Assembly: GCA_964569385.1 (NCBI GenBank)
Contig: CAZMUM010000002.1
Coordinates: 101,495 to 165,494, forward strand
DNA: 64,000 bases
DNA from: JAADHX01 sp964569385
GTDB lineage: Bacteria > Actinomycetota > Acidimicrobiia > Acidimicrobiales > Poriferisodalaceae
Reading direction: 5' to 3'
Part shown: positions 7,680 through 16,501 of the stretch, piece by piece
Numbering within the stretch: position 1 is the stretch's first letter
How the letters are laid out: every line of letters begins with the position of its first letter
The notes under the pieces: generated by a model
The model's database searches: none
The model's input: only the letters and a program-made list of their open reading frames with translations
Told to the model about the DNA's origin: nothing
Position numbers and translations under genes: made by a program

Positions 7680-8897
7680 ATGCCCAACAGAGATACTGGT
7701 CGATCACTCCTTCGTTCGCTCAATAGCGGAGCAGTACTTCGGACGGTCATCGAGCACGGTCCAATCAGCCGTGCTGGAATTGCCAGACACACCAATCTGA
7801 CTAACGTGACGGTCGGTGCGATTGCATCTGAGATGCTTGAACAAGACTTGATCTCAGAGACAGGGCAGACCGATTCGACAGCCGGTCGCCCAGGCCGACT
7901 ACTTGAGTTGAACGCTGGTGCCTACGTTGCCGTAGGAGCAAAGCTCTCTGATCGTCAACTCACATGCGAGTTGACGGACCTGCGGGCCAATGTGCTCGCT
8001 GAAGCAACGATGGCGCTGGAACATCCGACGCCGGAGGACTTCATTACAGCGTTGGGTCAGCTCGTCGGCGAGTTACTTGCGACCACTTCCACGGGACGGG
8101 ATCGTCTTCTTGGAATCGGTGTTGGGCTCCCTGGGGTCATCGACCGAGAGACTGGGACTGCCCGATACTCACCATTCCTGCGTTGGGCTGAGGTACCAGT
8201 CGCTGATCTGGCTGAGGCCGCACTCGGGTTACCCATCTTCATTGAGAACGACGTCAACACCTTGGCGCTGACCGAACGTTGGTTTGGACGCGGCCACGGG
8301 GTTCAGGATTTCCTGCTAGTGACACTCGGCCAGGGTATTGGTATGGGGATTGTGCTCAGCGGTGAGCTTCACAGCGGGGCCAGCGGTGGGGTAGGAGAGT
8401 TCGGCCACATGGTGGTTTCTGACTCGACTCAGGAGTGTGAGTGCGGCAACATCGGGTGTCTTGAAGCGATCGCTTCGGAAGGATCGTTGCTACGCCAATC
8501 TGCGATCTTGACTGAAGCCTCTGGGGCAAGCCCGGCGGTCGGGATGGACGACCTCTACCGATTTGCAGCCACCGACCCTGACCACAAGATTCTTCTTATG
8601 ACAGCGGGTGAGTCCATTGGCCGCGGAATCGCCAACGTCATCAACGTCTTGTCCCCCGAACTAGTCCTGGTGCGCGGCCTTGGCAACTTCGAATCCTCAC
8701 CCCTGGCGACGGGAATCGATCAAGCCGTCCAGGCCCATACTTTCCCAGGACTAGCAGGCAGTACTGAACTCATCTTTGAAAAGCTCGATGATGGCCCATG
8801 GGCCCGAGGCGCAGCGAGCCTCGTCCTTTCCGAACTGTTCATGTCGCCGGTCGCTGTCGCTAACTTCCGTGACCCGCTGAGGAGTCGATCTCGGTGA
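7680..8897 (+). CDS. ROK-family transcriptional repressor of the glycoside operon
   Basis: A 405-residue ROK protein. An N-terminal winged helix-turn-helix (about residues 10-65, including GPISRAGIARHTNLT) precedes the sugar-kinase-like ROK fold. That fold shows GIGVGLPGVID, the ENDVNTLAL active-site region, GQGIGMGIV, and the zinc motif ECECGNIGCLE. The helix-turn-helix marks it as a repressor that senses a sugar rather than a plain glucokinase, although the kinase-like motifs are retained. It is the first gene of the operon and overlaps the permease gene by 4 bp (GTGA). No ribosome site is visible upstream of ATG 7680; a palindrome sits there instead. Confidence 0.88.
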   Translation: MPNRDTGRSLLRSLNSGAVLRTVIEHGPISRAGIARHTNLTNVTVGAIASEMLEQDLISETGQTDSTAGRPGRLLELNAGAYVAVGAKLSDRQLTCELTDLRANVLAEATMALEHPTPEDFITALGQLVGELLATTSTGRDRLLGIGVGLPGVIDRETGTARYSPFLRWAEVPVADLAEAALGLPIFIENDVNTLALTERWFGRGHGVQDFLLVTLGQGIGMGIVLSGELHSGASGGVGEFGHMVVSDSTQECECGNIGCLEAIASEGSLLRQSAILTEASGASPAVGMDDLYRFAATDPDHKILLMTAGESIGRGIANVINVLSPELVLVRGLGNFESSPLATGIDQAVQAHTFPGLAGSTELIFEKLDDGPWARGAASLVLSELFMSPVAVANFRDPLRSRSR

Positions 8898-9769
8898 GCT
8901 CTGGGGTCAAGAGCCGATCGTGGATGTTCTTCATCGCGCCCAGCCTGACCTTCCTCATTCTGTTTGCCATTGTACCGATCATGACGGCTGCAGTTCTCAG
9001 CTTCTATGAGTGGGACCTCATCACCGACCCAGAATTCATAGGCCTCGACAACTACCGGGAGCTCACGGGTGATGAGGAGTTCCATTCATCGATCTGGCAC
9101 ACCTTCTTGTTCATCGTCGGCTACGTGCCAACGGTCATGATCGCCGGCCTCGGGCTAGCACTCATACTTAACCGTCGACACCGCCTCCTTGGACTTTCGA
9201 GGGTTGTCTTCTTCATGCCCGTGGTGTCAGCGTGGGTAGCTGTGGCCCTGATCTGGACCTGGATGCTGAACCCACGGTTTGGGGCTGTGAACTGGGCCCT
9301 GGAAGCCATTGGATTGAATCCGCCGGCATGGCTTTTCGAAGAGGGCTGGGCGATGATCGCGATCATTGGCGTGTCAGTCTGGAAGGACGCTGGCTTCGTG
9401 ATGCTGCTCTTTCTTGCAGGCCTGCAGGCCATCCCGGACTCCTACCGAGAAGCCGCCCTCGTTGACGGTGCTGGCAGAGTCGCCGCGTTTCGCCGTATCA
9501 CTCTCCCCCTCTTGAGCCCAACGGTATTCCTCGTGAGTGTGATCCTGCTCATCAACTCCTTCCAGGTGTTTGAACAAGTTTGGATCATGACCCAGGGCGG
9601 CCCGATTGGATCGACCACAGTCATCGTGCAACAGATAGTTCGCAATGCCTTTGGTTTTGGCCGTCTCGGCTACGCGGCAGCCATGTCCTGGGTGCTCTTC
9701 GCCATGATTTTCGCCGTGACCCTGATGCAGACCTGGCTCCAGCGACGTTGGGTGCACTATGAACCCTGA
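8894..9769 (+). CDS. ABC sugar transporter permease, MalF type
   Basis: A 291-residue inner-membrane permease with about six hydrophobic segments. The first helix is near residues 9-35 (FFIAPSLTFLILFAIVPI). The cytoplasmic EAA loop that docks the ATPase reads YREAALVDGAG. The GTG start overlaps the ROK stop (GTGA). It pairs with the downstream MalG-type permease and the binding lipoprotein to form a CUT1-type importer for an oligosaccharide. No ATP-binding subunit is present in this window; CUT1 systems of actinobacteria often share one ATPase encoded elsewhere. Confidence 0.9.
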   Translation: MSSGVKSRSWMFFIAPSLTFLILFAIVPIMTAAVLSFYEWDLITDPEFIGLDNYRELTGDEEFHSSIWHTFLFIVGYVPTVMIAGLGLALILNRRHRLLGLSRVVFFMPVVSAWVAVALIWTWMLNPRFGAVNWALEAIGLNPPAWLFEEGWAMIAIIGVSVWKDAGFVMLLFLAGLQAIPDSYREAALVDGAGRVAAFRRITLPLLSPTVFLVSVILLINSFQVFEQVWIMTQGGPIGSTTVIVQQIVRNAFGFGRLGYAAAMSWVLFAMIFAVTLMQTWLQRRWVHYEP

Positions 9770-10619
9770 CAAGCTGACACTTAGACCCTTCGGGAGCTAT
9801 GGGCCTCGACTCGGCACGACCGCAGCCAATCTTGGGCTAACACTTGCTGGCCTCGTAATGGTTGTTCCTTTCCTGTGGACACTCTCGACATCGTTCAAGA
9901 CCGGGCAAGCGGCGACTGAGCTGCCGCCCAGTCTGATCCCGAACCCAATCACCATCGAGAACTATCGAACTCTCGGAGACGTCCTGCCATTCTGGCGCAT
10001 TCTGGCCAACTCCATCATTGTCACCGTCGTTGCCACCTTTGCTCAGGTCATCACGAGTGCCATGGCTGGCTACGGCCTCGCCCGCTACAGATTCCGTGGG
10101 CGCGAAGCCCTCATGCTGCTCTATCTCGGAACGTTGATGGTGCCATTCCAAGTCACCATCGTGCCCCTGTTCCTCATGATGCGCTGGCTGGGGTGGATCA
10201 ACTCTCTTCAAGCGCTCATCGTTCCTTCCGTGGCCAGTGCCTTCGGAGTGTTCCTCTTCAGGCAGTTCTTTATGCAGATGCCGAGAGAGTACGAGGAAGC
10301 CGCCGCAATCGACGGTGCCGGACCGTGGCGCACCTTTCTGTACATCGCCCTCCCCTATGCAAAGCCAGCAGCAGCCACCCACGGAATCTTGGCCTTCATG
10401 GGCTCATGGAACGCCTTCCTCTGGCCACTGTTTATCGCCAGAGACGAATCAGCAATGACTCTCCCAGTAGGGCTTTCCGCCTTGAACGGCCGCTACTCAA
10501 CAGACTTCGCCCTGGTCATGGCAGGAGTCGTCGTCACCATCGTTCCTGTCATCACCGTCTTTGCCACCCTCCAACGTCACATCTCAGGAGGCCTCCTGCT
10601 CGGATCAGGCGGCAAGTGA
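9759..10619 (+). CDS. ABC sugar transporter permease, MalG type
   Basis: A 286-residue permease, second half of the CUT1 importer, with about six membrane segments and the EAA motif YEEAAAIDGAGPW. It overlaps the preceding permease gene by 11 bp, so the two are translationally coupled. The C-terminus (VPVITVFATLQRHISGGLLLG) is typical of MalG-type subunits. The substrate is probably an alpha-glucoside or related oligosaccharide, inferred from the two glycosidases encoded downstream. Confidence 0.9.
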   Translation: MNPDKLTLRPFGSYGPRLGTTAANLGLTLAGLVMVVPFLWTLSTSFKTGQAATELPPSLIPNPITIENYRTLGDVLPFWRILANSIIVTVVATFAQVITSAMAGYGLARYRFRGREALMLLYLGTLMVPFQVTIVPLFLMMRWLGWINSLQALIVPSVASAFGVFLFRQFFMQMPREYEEAAAIDGAGPWRTFLYIALPYAKPAAATHGILAFMGSWNAFLWPLFIARDESAMTLPVGLSALNGRYSTDFALVMAGVVVTIVPVITVFATLQRHISGGLLLGSGGK

Positions 10620-10682
10620 CACCTGCAAAGCCCCCCACCCCAACCACCGATCCGGTTCCCGGATCAAACAAAAGGAAGAGAC

Positions 10683-12053
10683 ATGAAACCCAAACAGACT
10701 GTCAGCAGGCTCATTGCCCTGCTCCTATCGCTCACCCTCATGGCAGCCGCCTGCGGAAGCGATGACGAATCCGGGTCAGCAGCTACGACCTCGGAAACAA
10801 CCAGTGAGTCATCGAGTAGCGACGAAACGACTCCCGCTGCGGATGACGAAGCGACTCCCGCTGCGGATGACGAAGCAGACGAGAGTGAACCCGCCGACGC
10901 TGAGCCAGTGTCAATCCGTTATCTAACTTTCTCGGCTGCACCAGACTACCTTGATGAGCTGGACGCCATGATCGCCGGCTTCGAGGCAGACAACCCCGAC
11001 GTCACGGTCGAGGTCGAGACTCTCCCATTCGATGACTACTTTTCCGTTCTACGCACCCAGATCGCCGGAGACGACGCACCGGATGCCTTTGAACTGAACT
11101 ATGAGAACTTCGTCAGTTTCGCCGCTGCCGGAACCCTCGCCGACGTCGGGGCGCTCTCCGATGGAGCAGACGACAGTGTCTACTATCAGGATGCTTTCGA
11201 TGCATTCGCGCTGGACGGCACCCAGTTCGCTCTTCCGGCGAGCTACTCGACGGTTGTCCTGTTCTACAACAAGGAACTATTCGCTGCCGCCGGAATTGAT
11301 GAGCCAACGGACGACTGGACCTGGGCCGATGAAAGCCAGGCAGCCGCAGACATTGCTGCCCTGGATGATGACACCTTCGGATTCTTCGCTGGTATCCATT
11401 TCTGGGAGTTCTACAAGACAGCGGCCCAGAATGGCTGCAACTTCTTTGAGGGAGACGCCGTCACCATAGATGCTCCCGAGTGTGTCGAAGCTCTGCAGTA
11501 CATGCTGGACTTCGTCAACGATGGCAGCCAGCCGACTGAAGCCGAAATGTCGGGAGTGTCCGATGGTGACATGTTCCTCAAGGGTGAGCTTGGTCTCTTG
11601 ACAAGCGGAATCTGGATGTTCGACGCATTCGCTGAGGCCGACTTCGATTGGGACATCGTGGTTGAACCGGGCAACACCAGTGGTGGTAGTCACTTCTTTG
11701 CTAACGGAGTCGCTGTGTCCTCAGCATCCGATAAGCAAGAGGCAGCTGCGCGTTGGATTCGTTACTTCACCTCTAGTGACTCAGCCGCCCAAATCCGAGT
11801 GGAAGCAGCCTGGGAGCTGCCGACCTTGACCGATGCTGCCCTGTATGACGTGTACCTAAGTCAGGAGCCGCCAGCCAACCGAGAAGCAGTCCTTGCTTCG
11901 CTTGAAGACGTTGTCAACCCTCCGGTTATCGAACGTCAGGGGGAGATGCAGGACGCGGTAAACGCTGCATTTGCCTTGGCGGTTGCCGGGAACCTAACCG
12001 CGGAAGAAGCCTTGGCCCAAGCCAAGTCCGAGATCGAGGGACTGCTCGGCTAG
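10683..12053 (+). CDS. Extracellular solute-binding lipoprotein for sugars
   Basis: A 456-residue binding protein of the CUT1 importer. A ribosome site (AGGAAGAG) precedes ATG 10683. The signal peptide ends in the lipobox LMAAAC with lipidated Cys24. A low-complexity linker rich in Ser, Thr, Asp and Glu follows, including a tandem copy of ATPAADDE, then the family 1 binding fold (IRYLTFSAAPDYLDELDAMI, later FALPASYSTVVLFYNKELF). It should capture an oligosaccharide at the outer face and hand it to the two permeases. Two strong hairpins follow the stop codon and may protect this mRNA, giving more binding protein than downstream enzymes. Confidence 0.9.
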   Translation: MKPKQTVSRLIALLLSLTLMAAACGSDDESGSAATTSETTSESSSSDETTPAADDEATPAADDEADESEPADAEPVSIRYLTFSAAPDYLDELDAMIAGFEADNPDVTVEVETLPFDDYFSVLRTQIAGDDAPDAFELNYENFVSFAAAGTLADVGALSDGADDSVYYQDAFDAFALDGTQFALPASYSTVVLFYNKELFAAAGIDEPTDDWTWADESQAAADIAALDDDTFGFFAGIHFWEFYKTAAQNGCNFFEGDAVTIDAPECVEALQYMLDFVNDGSQPTEAEMSGVSDGDMFLKGELGLLTSGIWMFDAFAEADFDWDIVVEPGNTSGGSHFFANGVAVSSASDKQEAAARWIRYFTSSDSAAQIRVEAAWELPTLTDAALYDVYLSQEPPANREAVLASLEDVVNPPVIERQGEMQDAVNAAFALAVAGNLTAEEALAQAKSEIEGLLG

Positions 12054-12066
12054 GTCGAAGACCAGT

Positions 12067-12088
12067 CTCGGGTTCCCCTGAACCCGAG
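12067..12088 (+). terminator. Hairpin 1 after the binding-protein gene
   Basis: CTCGGGTTC and GAACCCGAG form a perfect 9-bp stem with a 4-nt loop, 14 nt after the stop codon. There is no T-run, so it is more likely an mRNA-stabilising or attenuating hairpin than a full terminator. Confidence 0.55.
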
Positions 12089-12090
12089 TG

Positions 12091-12125
12091 ATGTGGCTTG
12101 GCAAACGCGATTTGCCAAGCCACAT
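12091..12125 (+). terminator. Hairpin 2 before the GH15-like gene
   Basis: A perfect 15-bp stem (12091-12105 with 12111-12125) and a 5-nt loop, CGCGA. It immediately follows hairpin 1, without a T-run. The pair separates transporter genes from enzyme genes and could set their relative expression. Confidence 0.6.
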
Positions 12126-12148
12126 CTGTCCGCTGTTCTAAGGTTCAC

Positions 12149-13252
12149 ATGACACTCCCAATCACACAAACCGGTACCGTCCGTCAACGTAGTCTCGACC
12201 TCCTTCGGGACAACCAACACTCGTCAGGGGCGTTTCCAGCTGCGCTCGGATACTCCGTCTACAAGTACTGCTGGTTCCGAGATGGCTCCTTTATTGCCGA
12301 TGCCCTCAGCAGAGTCGGAGAACGCGACCGGTCGACGCGCTTCCACATGTGGTGCGTACGCGTTGTTGGTCAACAAACAGACCGCGTTGAGGATCTCGTC
12401 AGGAGGGCCAAGGCTGGTGAGCAGATCCCGGGGACCCAGATGCTCCCAACGCGTTACCAGCTAGATGGGTCCGAAGGAAACGAAGACTGGTGGGACTACC
12501 AACTTGACGGATACGGCACCTGGATGTGGGTCCTAGCCCAACACATCAAAAGACATGATCTGGACTCAAGCCCATTCCTGCCAGCAATCGAGACGATTGC
12601 CAACTACCTCGGCACGTTCGGAGATCAACCTTGCTTCGATTGGTGGGAAGAGTCTGAGGAAGAGCGCCACCTATCGACCGTGACTGCAGTCATTGCTGGC
12701 CTTGAGGCCGCCGCAAGTGTGCTCGATTCGCCCACCGCTAACCTCGCTACAGCGGCCTCGGCCCGCCTTCGGGAACTGGTCAACACTGCATCCAATGCAA
12801 CTAGCTACCTGCCAAAACAAGTCGGGTCGATTGCCGTCGACGGCAGCCTCATTTCCGCAGCAGTTCCATTCGAAGTCATCGACCCGGGAAGCGAACGAGC
12901 CGAAGCCACCTACAAACAGATCGTTTCCGATCTTCTCGCCGAGGGCGTCTACCGGTACCGGGGTGACACCTTCTATGGTGGTGGCGAGTGGATCATCCTC
13001 ACCGCTTGGTTAGGACTCTACGAAGCAGCAACTGGTCGACTGAACGAGGCGGTCTCGCGGCGCGATTGGATAGTCGCTCAGGCCAAGCCGAATGGCGATC
13101 TTCCCGAACAGGTCGCTGGCAACGCCCAAGCGCCTGATCGCATAGAGGAGTGGGAACAGCGCTGGGGTCCTGTAGCGACGCCGTTGTTGTGGTCACACGC
13201 CATGTTCCTCACGCTCGACGATGCTCTCCAGAAATGCGAGGTGTGGCCATGA
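12149..13252 (+). CDS. GH15-like glucoamylase/glucodextranase-type glycoside hydrolase
   Basis: A 367-residue (alpha/alpha)6-barrel protein without a signal peptide, so intracellular. The start at 12149 follows a weak AAGG ribosome site. Recognisable blocks are YKYCWFRDGSFIADAL near the N-terminus (substrate-binding WxRD), the acid-bearing FDWWEE segment, and a C-terminal DLPEQVAGN block where GH15 enzymes place the catalytic base, followed by LLWSHAMFL. GH15 enzymes release glucose from alpha-glucans by inversion. It is shorter than secreted glucoamylases, as for many bacterial cytosolic relatives. The stop overlaps the GH31 start (ATGA). A different alpha-glucoside specificity is possible. 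Confidence 0.78.
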   Translation: MTLPITQTGTVRQRSLDLLRDNQHSSGAFPAALGYSVYKYCWFRDGSFIADALSRVGERDRSTRFHMWCVRVVGQQTDRVEDLVRRAKAGEQIPGTQMLPTRYQLDGSEGNEDWWDYQLDGYGTWMWVLAQHIKRHDLDSSPFLPAIETIANYLGTFGDQPCFDWWEESEEERHLSTVTAVIAGLEAAASVLDSPTANLATAASARLRELVNTASNATSYLPKQVGSIAVDGSLISAAVPFEVIDPGSERAEATYKQIVSDLLAEGVYRYRGDTFYGGGEWIILTAWLGLYEAATGRLNEAVSRRDWIVAQAKPNGDLPEQVAGNAQAPDRIEEWEQRWGPVATPLLWSHAMFLTLDDALQKCEVWP

Positions 13253-15468
13253 CAATACGCCACATCCCCCACGGATCAGGCCACCCCTACCGTTATGACC
13301 TCGACCAGCGTGTCCCGACAGATCCCCTCCTCGGCGAACCATTTGAGATCCGAGCCGTATCTGATTCGCATACCCACGCGGTCCAGGTCCTGTTTAGCGA
13401 CGGTCGAACTGTCCAAGCTAGTCCCGTGGAAGTCGAGGATCTGATACAGGATCATGGTCCGCCACCGTCAGCTGCCACGGCGGATGGTCACCTTGCAGCG
13501 GCAGCTGAGTCTTCCAGCGTTGGTTCGGATGTTCAGGTTTGGCGGGTCGTCGCCACAGTCGATTCCTCTCAGCAATACCGCATCAGTGCTGTCAGCGACG
13601 CGGGTGAGACTGAACTGGGACCCTTCGCTGTCGAACCGAGCCAGTGGTCCCCAGAAGGCGGAACACTCACCGTGACCGGAACCGACTCGCGTTTGGATAC
13701 CGATTCCGTTCGGTGGCTCATGAACACGAACGGCCCAATACGCGTGCGATTCCGGCTCCGCCTAGACCCCGGCCAACACATCAGCGGACTCGGTGAACGA
13801 TACGAAGCCATCGACCATCGGGGGGAAGTCCTCGACGCAGTCGTCTTCGAACAGTACAAGCACCAAGGGCACCGGACATATCTTCCTGCTCCCATGGCTG
13901 TGGTCGTTGGTGGCGAACACTGGGGCTTCCACATTGATTCGACTCATCGCACCTGGTTCGACTTTGGCGTCGAGGAGGTCGACTGGATCATCGTTGAAGC
14001 TGAACTCGCTCCATCAAATCCGGTCCTTGACATTGGTATCTGGGACGGGACGCCGCCCATGATTGTCAGACACTTTCTCGAACGAACTGGTCAACCCCGC
14101 CTCGCTCCCGACTGGGTTTTCGAGCCTTGGATGAGTGGAAACGAATGGAACACCCAAGCCCGAGTCGAACAAGAAGTCAGCAGAAGCATCGAAGAAGGCG
14201 TTGCTGTTGGAGTGATTGTAATCGAAGCCTGGAGCGACGAATCCACATTCGTCGCCTTCCGCGACGCCACCTACGACGCGCATCAAAATGGCGAGCCGCA
14301 TAGATTGGAAGACTTCACCTTCCCGGCGGACGGGGCATGGCCGGATCCGGCGGGAATGGTCGAGCGGCTCCACCAACAAGGGGTCAAGGTGCTGCTGTGG
14401 CAGATCCCGTTGATTCCAACGGACCGAGGAAACGACGGACAGGTCAAGGCTGATCTCAGATCCATAGAAGCACTCGGGTACTGCGTCCAGGATTCTGATG
14501 GAAGCCCACACCGCAACCGAGGTTGGTGGTTTCCTAGTGCGCTTCTACCTGATTTCACTAACCCCAAAGCTCGATCGTGGTGGGCAAACAAGCGACGGTA
14601 CCTCCTCGAACAGATTGGGATTGATGGCTTCAAGACCGACGGAGGCGAGCATCTTTGGGGTCATGATCTTCTGTTCGCTGACGGCACGAAAGGAGCTGAG
14701 AGTAATAATCGATTCGCTCTTCTCTTCTCGCAGACTTTCCACGAACTCATGGACGATGTCGGAGTAGAGGGGGTTACGTTTAGCCGCGCTGGATTTGCTG
14801 GGTCTGCGTCATACCCCTGTCATTGGGCTGGAGATGAGGACTCGACTTGGGAAGGGTTCGAGGCGTCTATTCGTGCAGGGCTAAATGCCGGTATCGCCGG
14901 AATCAACTACTGGGGTTGGGATCTCGCTGGCTTCTCAGGAGACATTCCGGAGCCTGAGCTGTTTCTCCGCTCAACGGCAATGGCCACCTTTAGCCCAATC
15001 ATGCAGTACCACTCAGAGTTCAACCATCACCGCAAGCCAAACGTCGACCGCACACCCTGGAACATTGCTGAGCGATGGAACGATCCGACTGTCCTTGAGA
15101 CCTATCGTGCGTTCAGCCAGCTACGTCGACGTCTTGTCCCCTACCTTTCCCAACAGGTTCGCAAGAGCATCATCTCGGGTCGACCGCTTATGCGACCCAT
15201 GTTCTTTGACTACCCAGACGATGATGAGACTTGGAGTGTCCCGCTGCAGTATCAGCTAGGCGACGAACTGATTGTGGCGCCCATAACAAAGCCTGATACC
15301 AACGAGATCGAGGCCTACTTGCCAGCCGGTGAGTGGATCAATTGTCACAGTGGCGAAAAGCACACGGGACCAGAATGGACGACCTGTAGGGTCGGTCTCG
15401 ACACCATTGCTGCCTTCCGGAAAGCCCAAGAGACTCCGTCACTCTTGCCATCATTAGACCAACCATGA
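13249..15468 (+). CDS. GH31 alpha-glucosidase/alpha-xylosidase-type hydrolase
   Basis: A 739-residue retaining glycosidase with no signal peptide. The ATG at 13249 overlaps the GH15 stop (ATGA). An N-terminal beta-sandwich precedes the catalytic (beta/alpha)8 barrel. The nucleophile is Asp464 in IDGFKTDGGE and the likely acid/base is Asp529 in HWAGDEDSTW, followed by the conserved YWGWDLAGF. A C-terminal beta domain (RPLMRPMFFDYP, ELIVAPI) completes the family layout. It would remove terminal alpha-linked glucose, xylose or a sulfo-sugar from the imported substrate. The motif KTDGGE, rather than WxDMNE, leaves the exact specificity open. It is the last gene of the operon. Confidence 0.9.
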   Translation: MTIRHIPHGSGHPYRYDLDQRVPTDPLLGEPFEIRAVSDSHTHAVQVLFSDGRTVQASPVEVEDLIQDHGPPPSAATADGHLAAAAESSSVGSDVQVWRVVATVDSSQQYRISAVSDAGETELGPFAVEPSQWSPEGGTLTVTGTDSRLDTDSVRWLMNTNGPIRVRFRLRLDPGQHISGLGERYEAIDHRGEVLDAVVFEQYKHQGHRTYLPAPMAVVVGGEHWGFHIDSTHRTWFDFGVEEVDWIIVEAELAPSNPVLDIGIWDGTPPMIVRHFLERTGQPRLAPDWVFEPWMSGNEWNTQARVEQEVSRSIEEGVAVGVIVIEAWSDESTFVAFRDATYDAHQNGEPHRLEDFTFPADGAWPDPAGMVERLHQQGVKVLLWQIPLIPTDRGNDGQVKADLRSIEALGYCVQDSDGSPHRNRGWWFPSALLPDFTNPKARSWWANKRRYLLEQIGIDGFKTDGGEHLWGHDLLFADGTKGAESNNRFALLFSQTFHELMDDVGVEGVTFSRAGFAGSASYPCHWAGDEDSTWEGFEASIRAGLNAGIAGINYWGWDLAGFSGDIPEPELFLRSTAMATFSPIMQYHSEFNHHRKPNVDRTPWNIAERWNDPTVLETYRAFSQLRRRLVPYLSQQVRKSIISGRPLMRPMFFDYPDDDETWSVPLQYQLGDELIVAPITKPDTNEIEAYLPAGEWINCHSGEKHTGPEWTTCRVGLDTIAAFRKAQETPSLLPSLDQP

Positions 15469-15703
15469 ACCAAGCGTCGCTTTCACGGAGTCATAGCCCG
15501 AAAGCCAGAGCATCGTTAAAGAAGATCAACGGACTGTGGTCCGGACCAAACGAATCGAACATGATTGGGGCGGAGTCAAGGGGTCCATCGTCTTGAACGA
15601 CGACCAGCGGTCGAAGGTTTGCCGACGTAGACGCTTCCCGAAGCGACCGTCCGGGGCTCTCCACGACCATAGAATACTGACTACCCCTAGGGAGGAACCT
15701 TGC
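15469..15703. other. Intergenic region between convergent GH31 and SDR genes
   Basis: No gene is supported. A short palindrome GGTCCGGACC lies near 15537-15546, but there is no T-run or convincing terminator. Confidence 0.4.
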
Positions 15704-16501
15704 TCAGCTGAGGATTAGGCCGCCGTCGACTTCGATGGACTGGCCAGTGAGGTACCTGGCGTCGTCCGATGCCAAGAATGCGACGACTCCGGCCATTTCC
15801 CAAGGGGCGGCCAGGCGCTTGAGCGCAGTGTCGTTGGCCCGCATTTCGAGCCACTCTTCGCCGGTCATGTCGAGTTCGGCTCCGACCTCTACCGACACCT
15901 TGCGGACCATGTCGGTGAGGGTGTTGCCCGGACACAAGGCGTTGACGGTCACGCCGTAGGGCCCGAGATCCATCGCTACTGACCGGGTAATGCCGATGAC
16001 GCCGCTTTTGGTGGCCGAGTACTCGGTCGAGTTTGGCCAGCTTGTCTTGGCTGCCATCGAAGCGACGTTGATGATCGAACCTGACCGCTGAGCCATCATG
16101 TGCGGTGCCGCCAGCTGGTTCGAAACCATGACGCCGGTGAGGTTGGTGGCCTCGATGTCTCGCCACCGCTCCATCGGGATATCGGTTATGGCCCCACCGA
16201 CAAAGATGCCGGCACAAGCGACCAGAACATCGATGCGGCCCCATCTTTCGATGACGGCATTGAAGGCATCATTCTGGGAATCAGCCAACCGCACGTCGCA
16301 GTCGATATCGAGGGCTTCGCCACCATGTTTGGTTACAAGTGCAGCGGTCGAAGCGTTGTCGATGGTGTTGTTGTCTAGGCAGGCAACGTTGGCGCCTTCG
16401 AGTGCGAAACGTTCGGCAATGGCTTCGCCCAGACCAGTGGCTGAGCCGGTGACGACTGCTACCTGACCGTCGAAGCGTGACGCGTGTATTGCCGGGTTCA
16501 T
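15704..16501 (-). CDS. SDR-family NAD(P)-dependent dehydrogenase
   Basis: A 265-residue classical SDR. The cofactor turn is VVTGSATGLGEAI, the NAG motif appears as ACAGIFVG, and the catalytic region has Ser in INVASM and the YSATKSG motif (Tyr and Lys of YxxxK). The C-terminal YLTGQSIEVDGG is typical of the family. The ATG overlaps the stop of the molybdenum hydroxylase large subunit (ATGA), making it the third gene of an LLM, hydroxylase, SDR operon on the minus strand. It probably oxidises an alcohol or reduces a ketone in the same pathway. The substrate is unknown. Confidence 0.9.
   Translation of the reverse strand: MNPAIHASRFDGQVAVVTGSATGLGEAIAERFALEGANVACLDNNTIDNASTAALVTKHGGEALDIDCDVRLADSQNDAFNAVIERWGRIDVLVACAGIFVGGAITDIPMERWRDIEATNLTGVMVSNQLAAPHMMAQRSGSIINVASMAAKTSWPNSTEYSATKSGVIGITRSVAMDLGPYGVTVNALCPGNTLTDMVRKVSVEVGAELDMTGEEWLEMRANDTALKRLAAPWEMAGVVAFLASDDARYLTGQSIEVDGGLILS

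Noticed and set aside
7266..7707. Overlapping open frames on both strands between the peroxiredoxin and ROK genes
   Set aside because: No start site, codon pattern or family motif supports any of them. Part of the reading is simply the antisense of the T-arm-like sequence.
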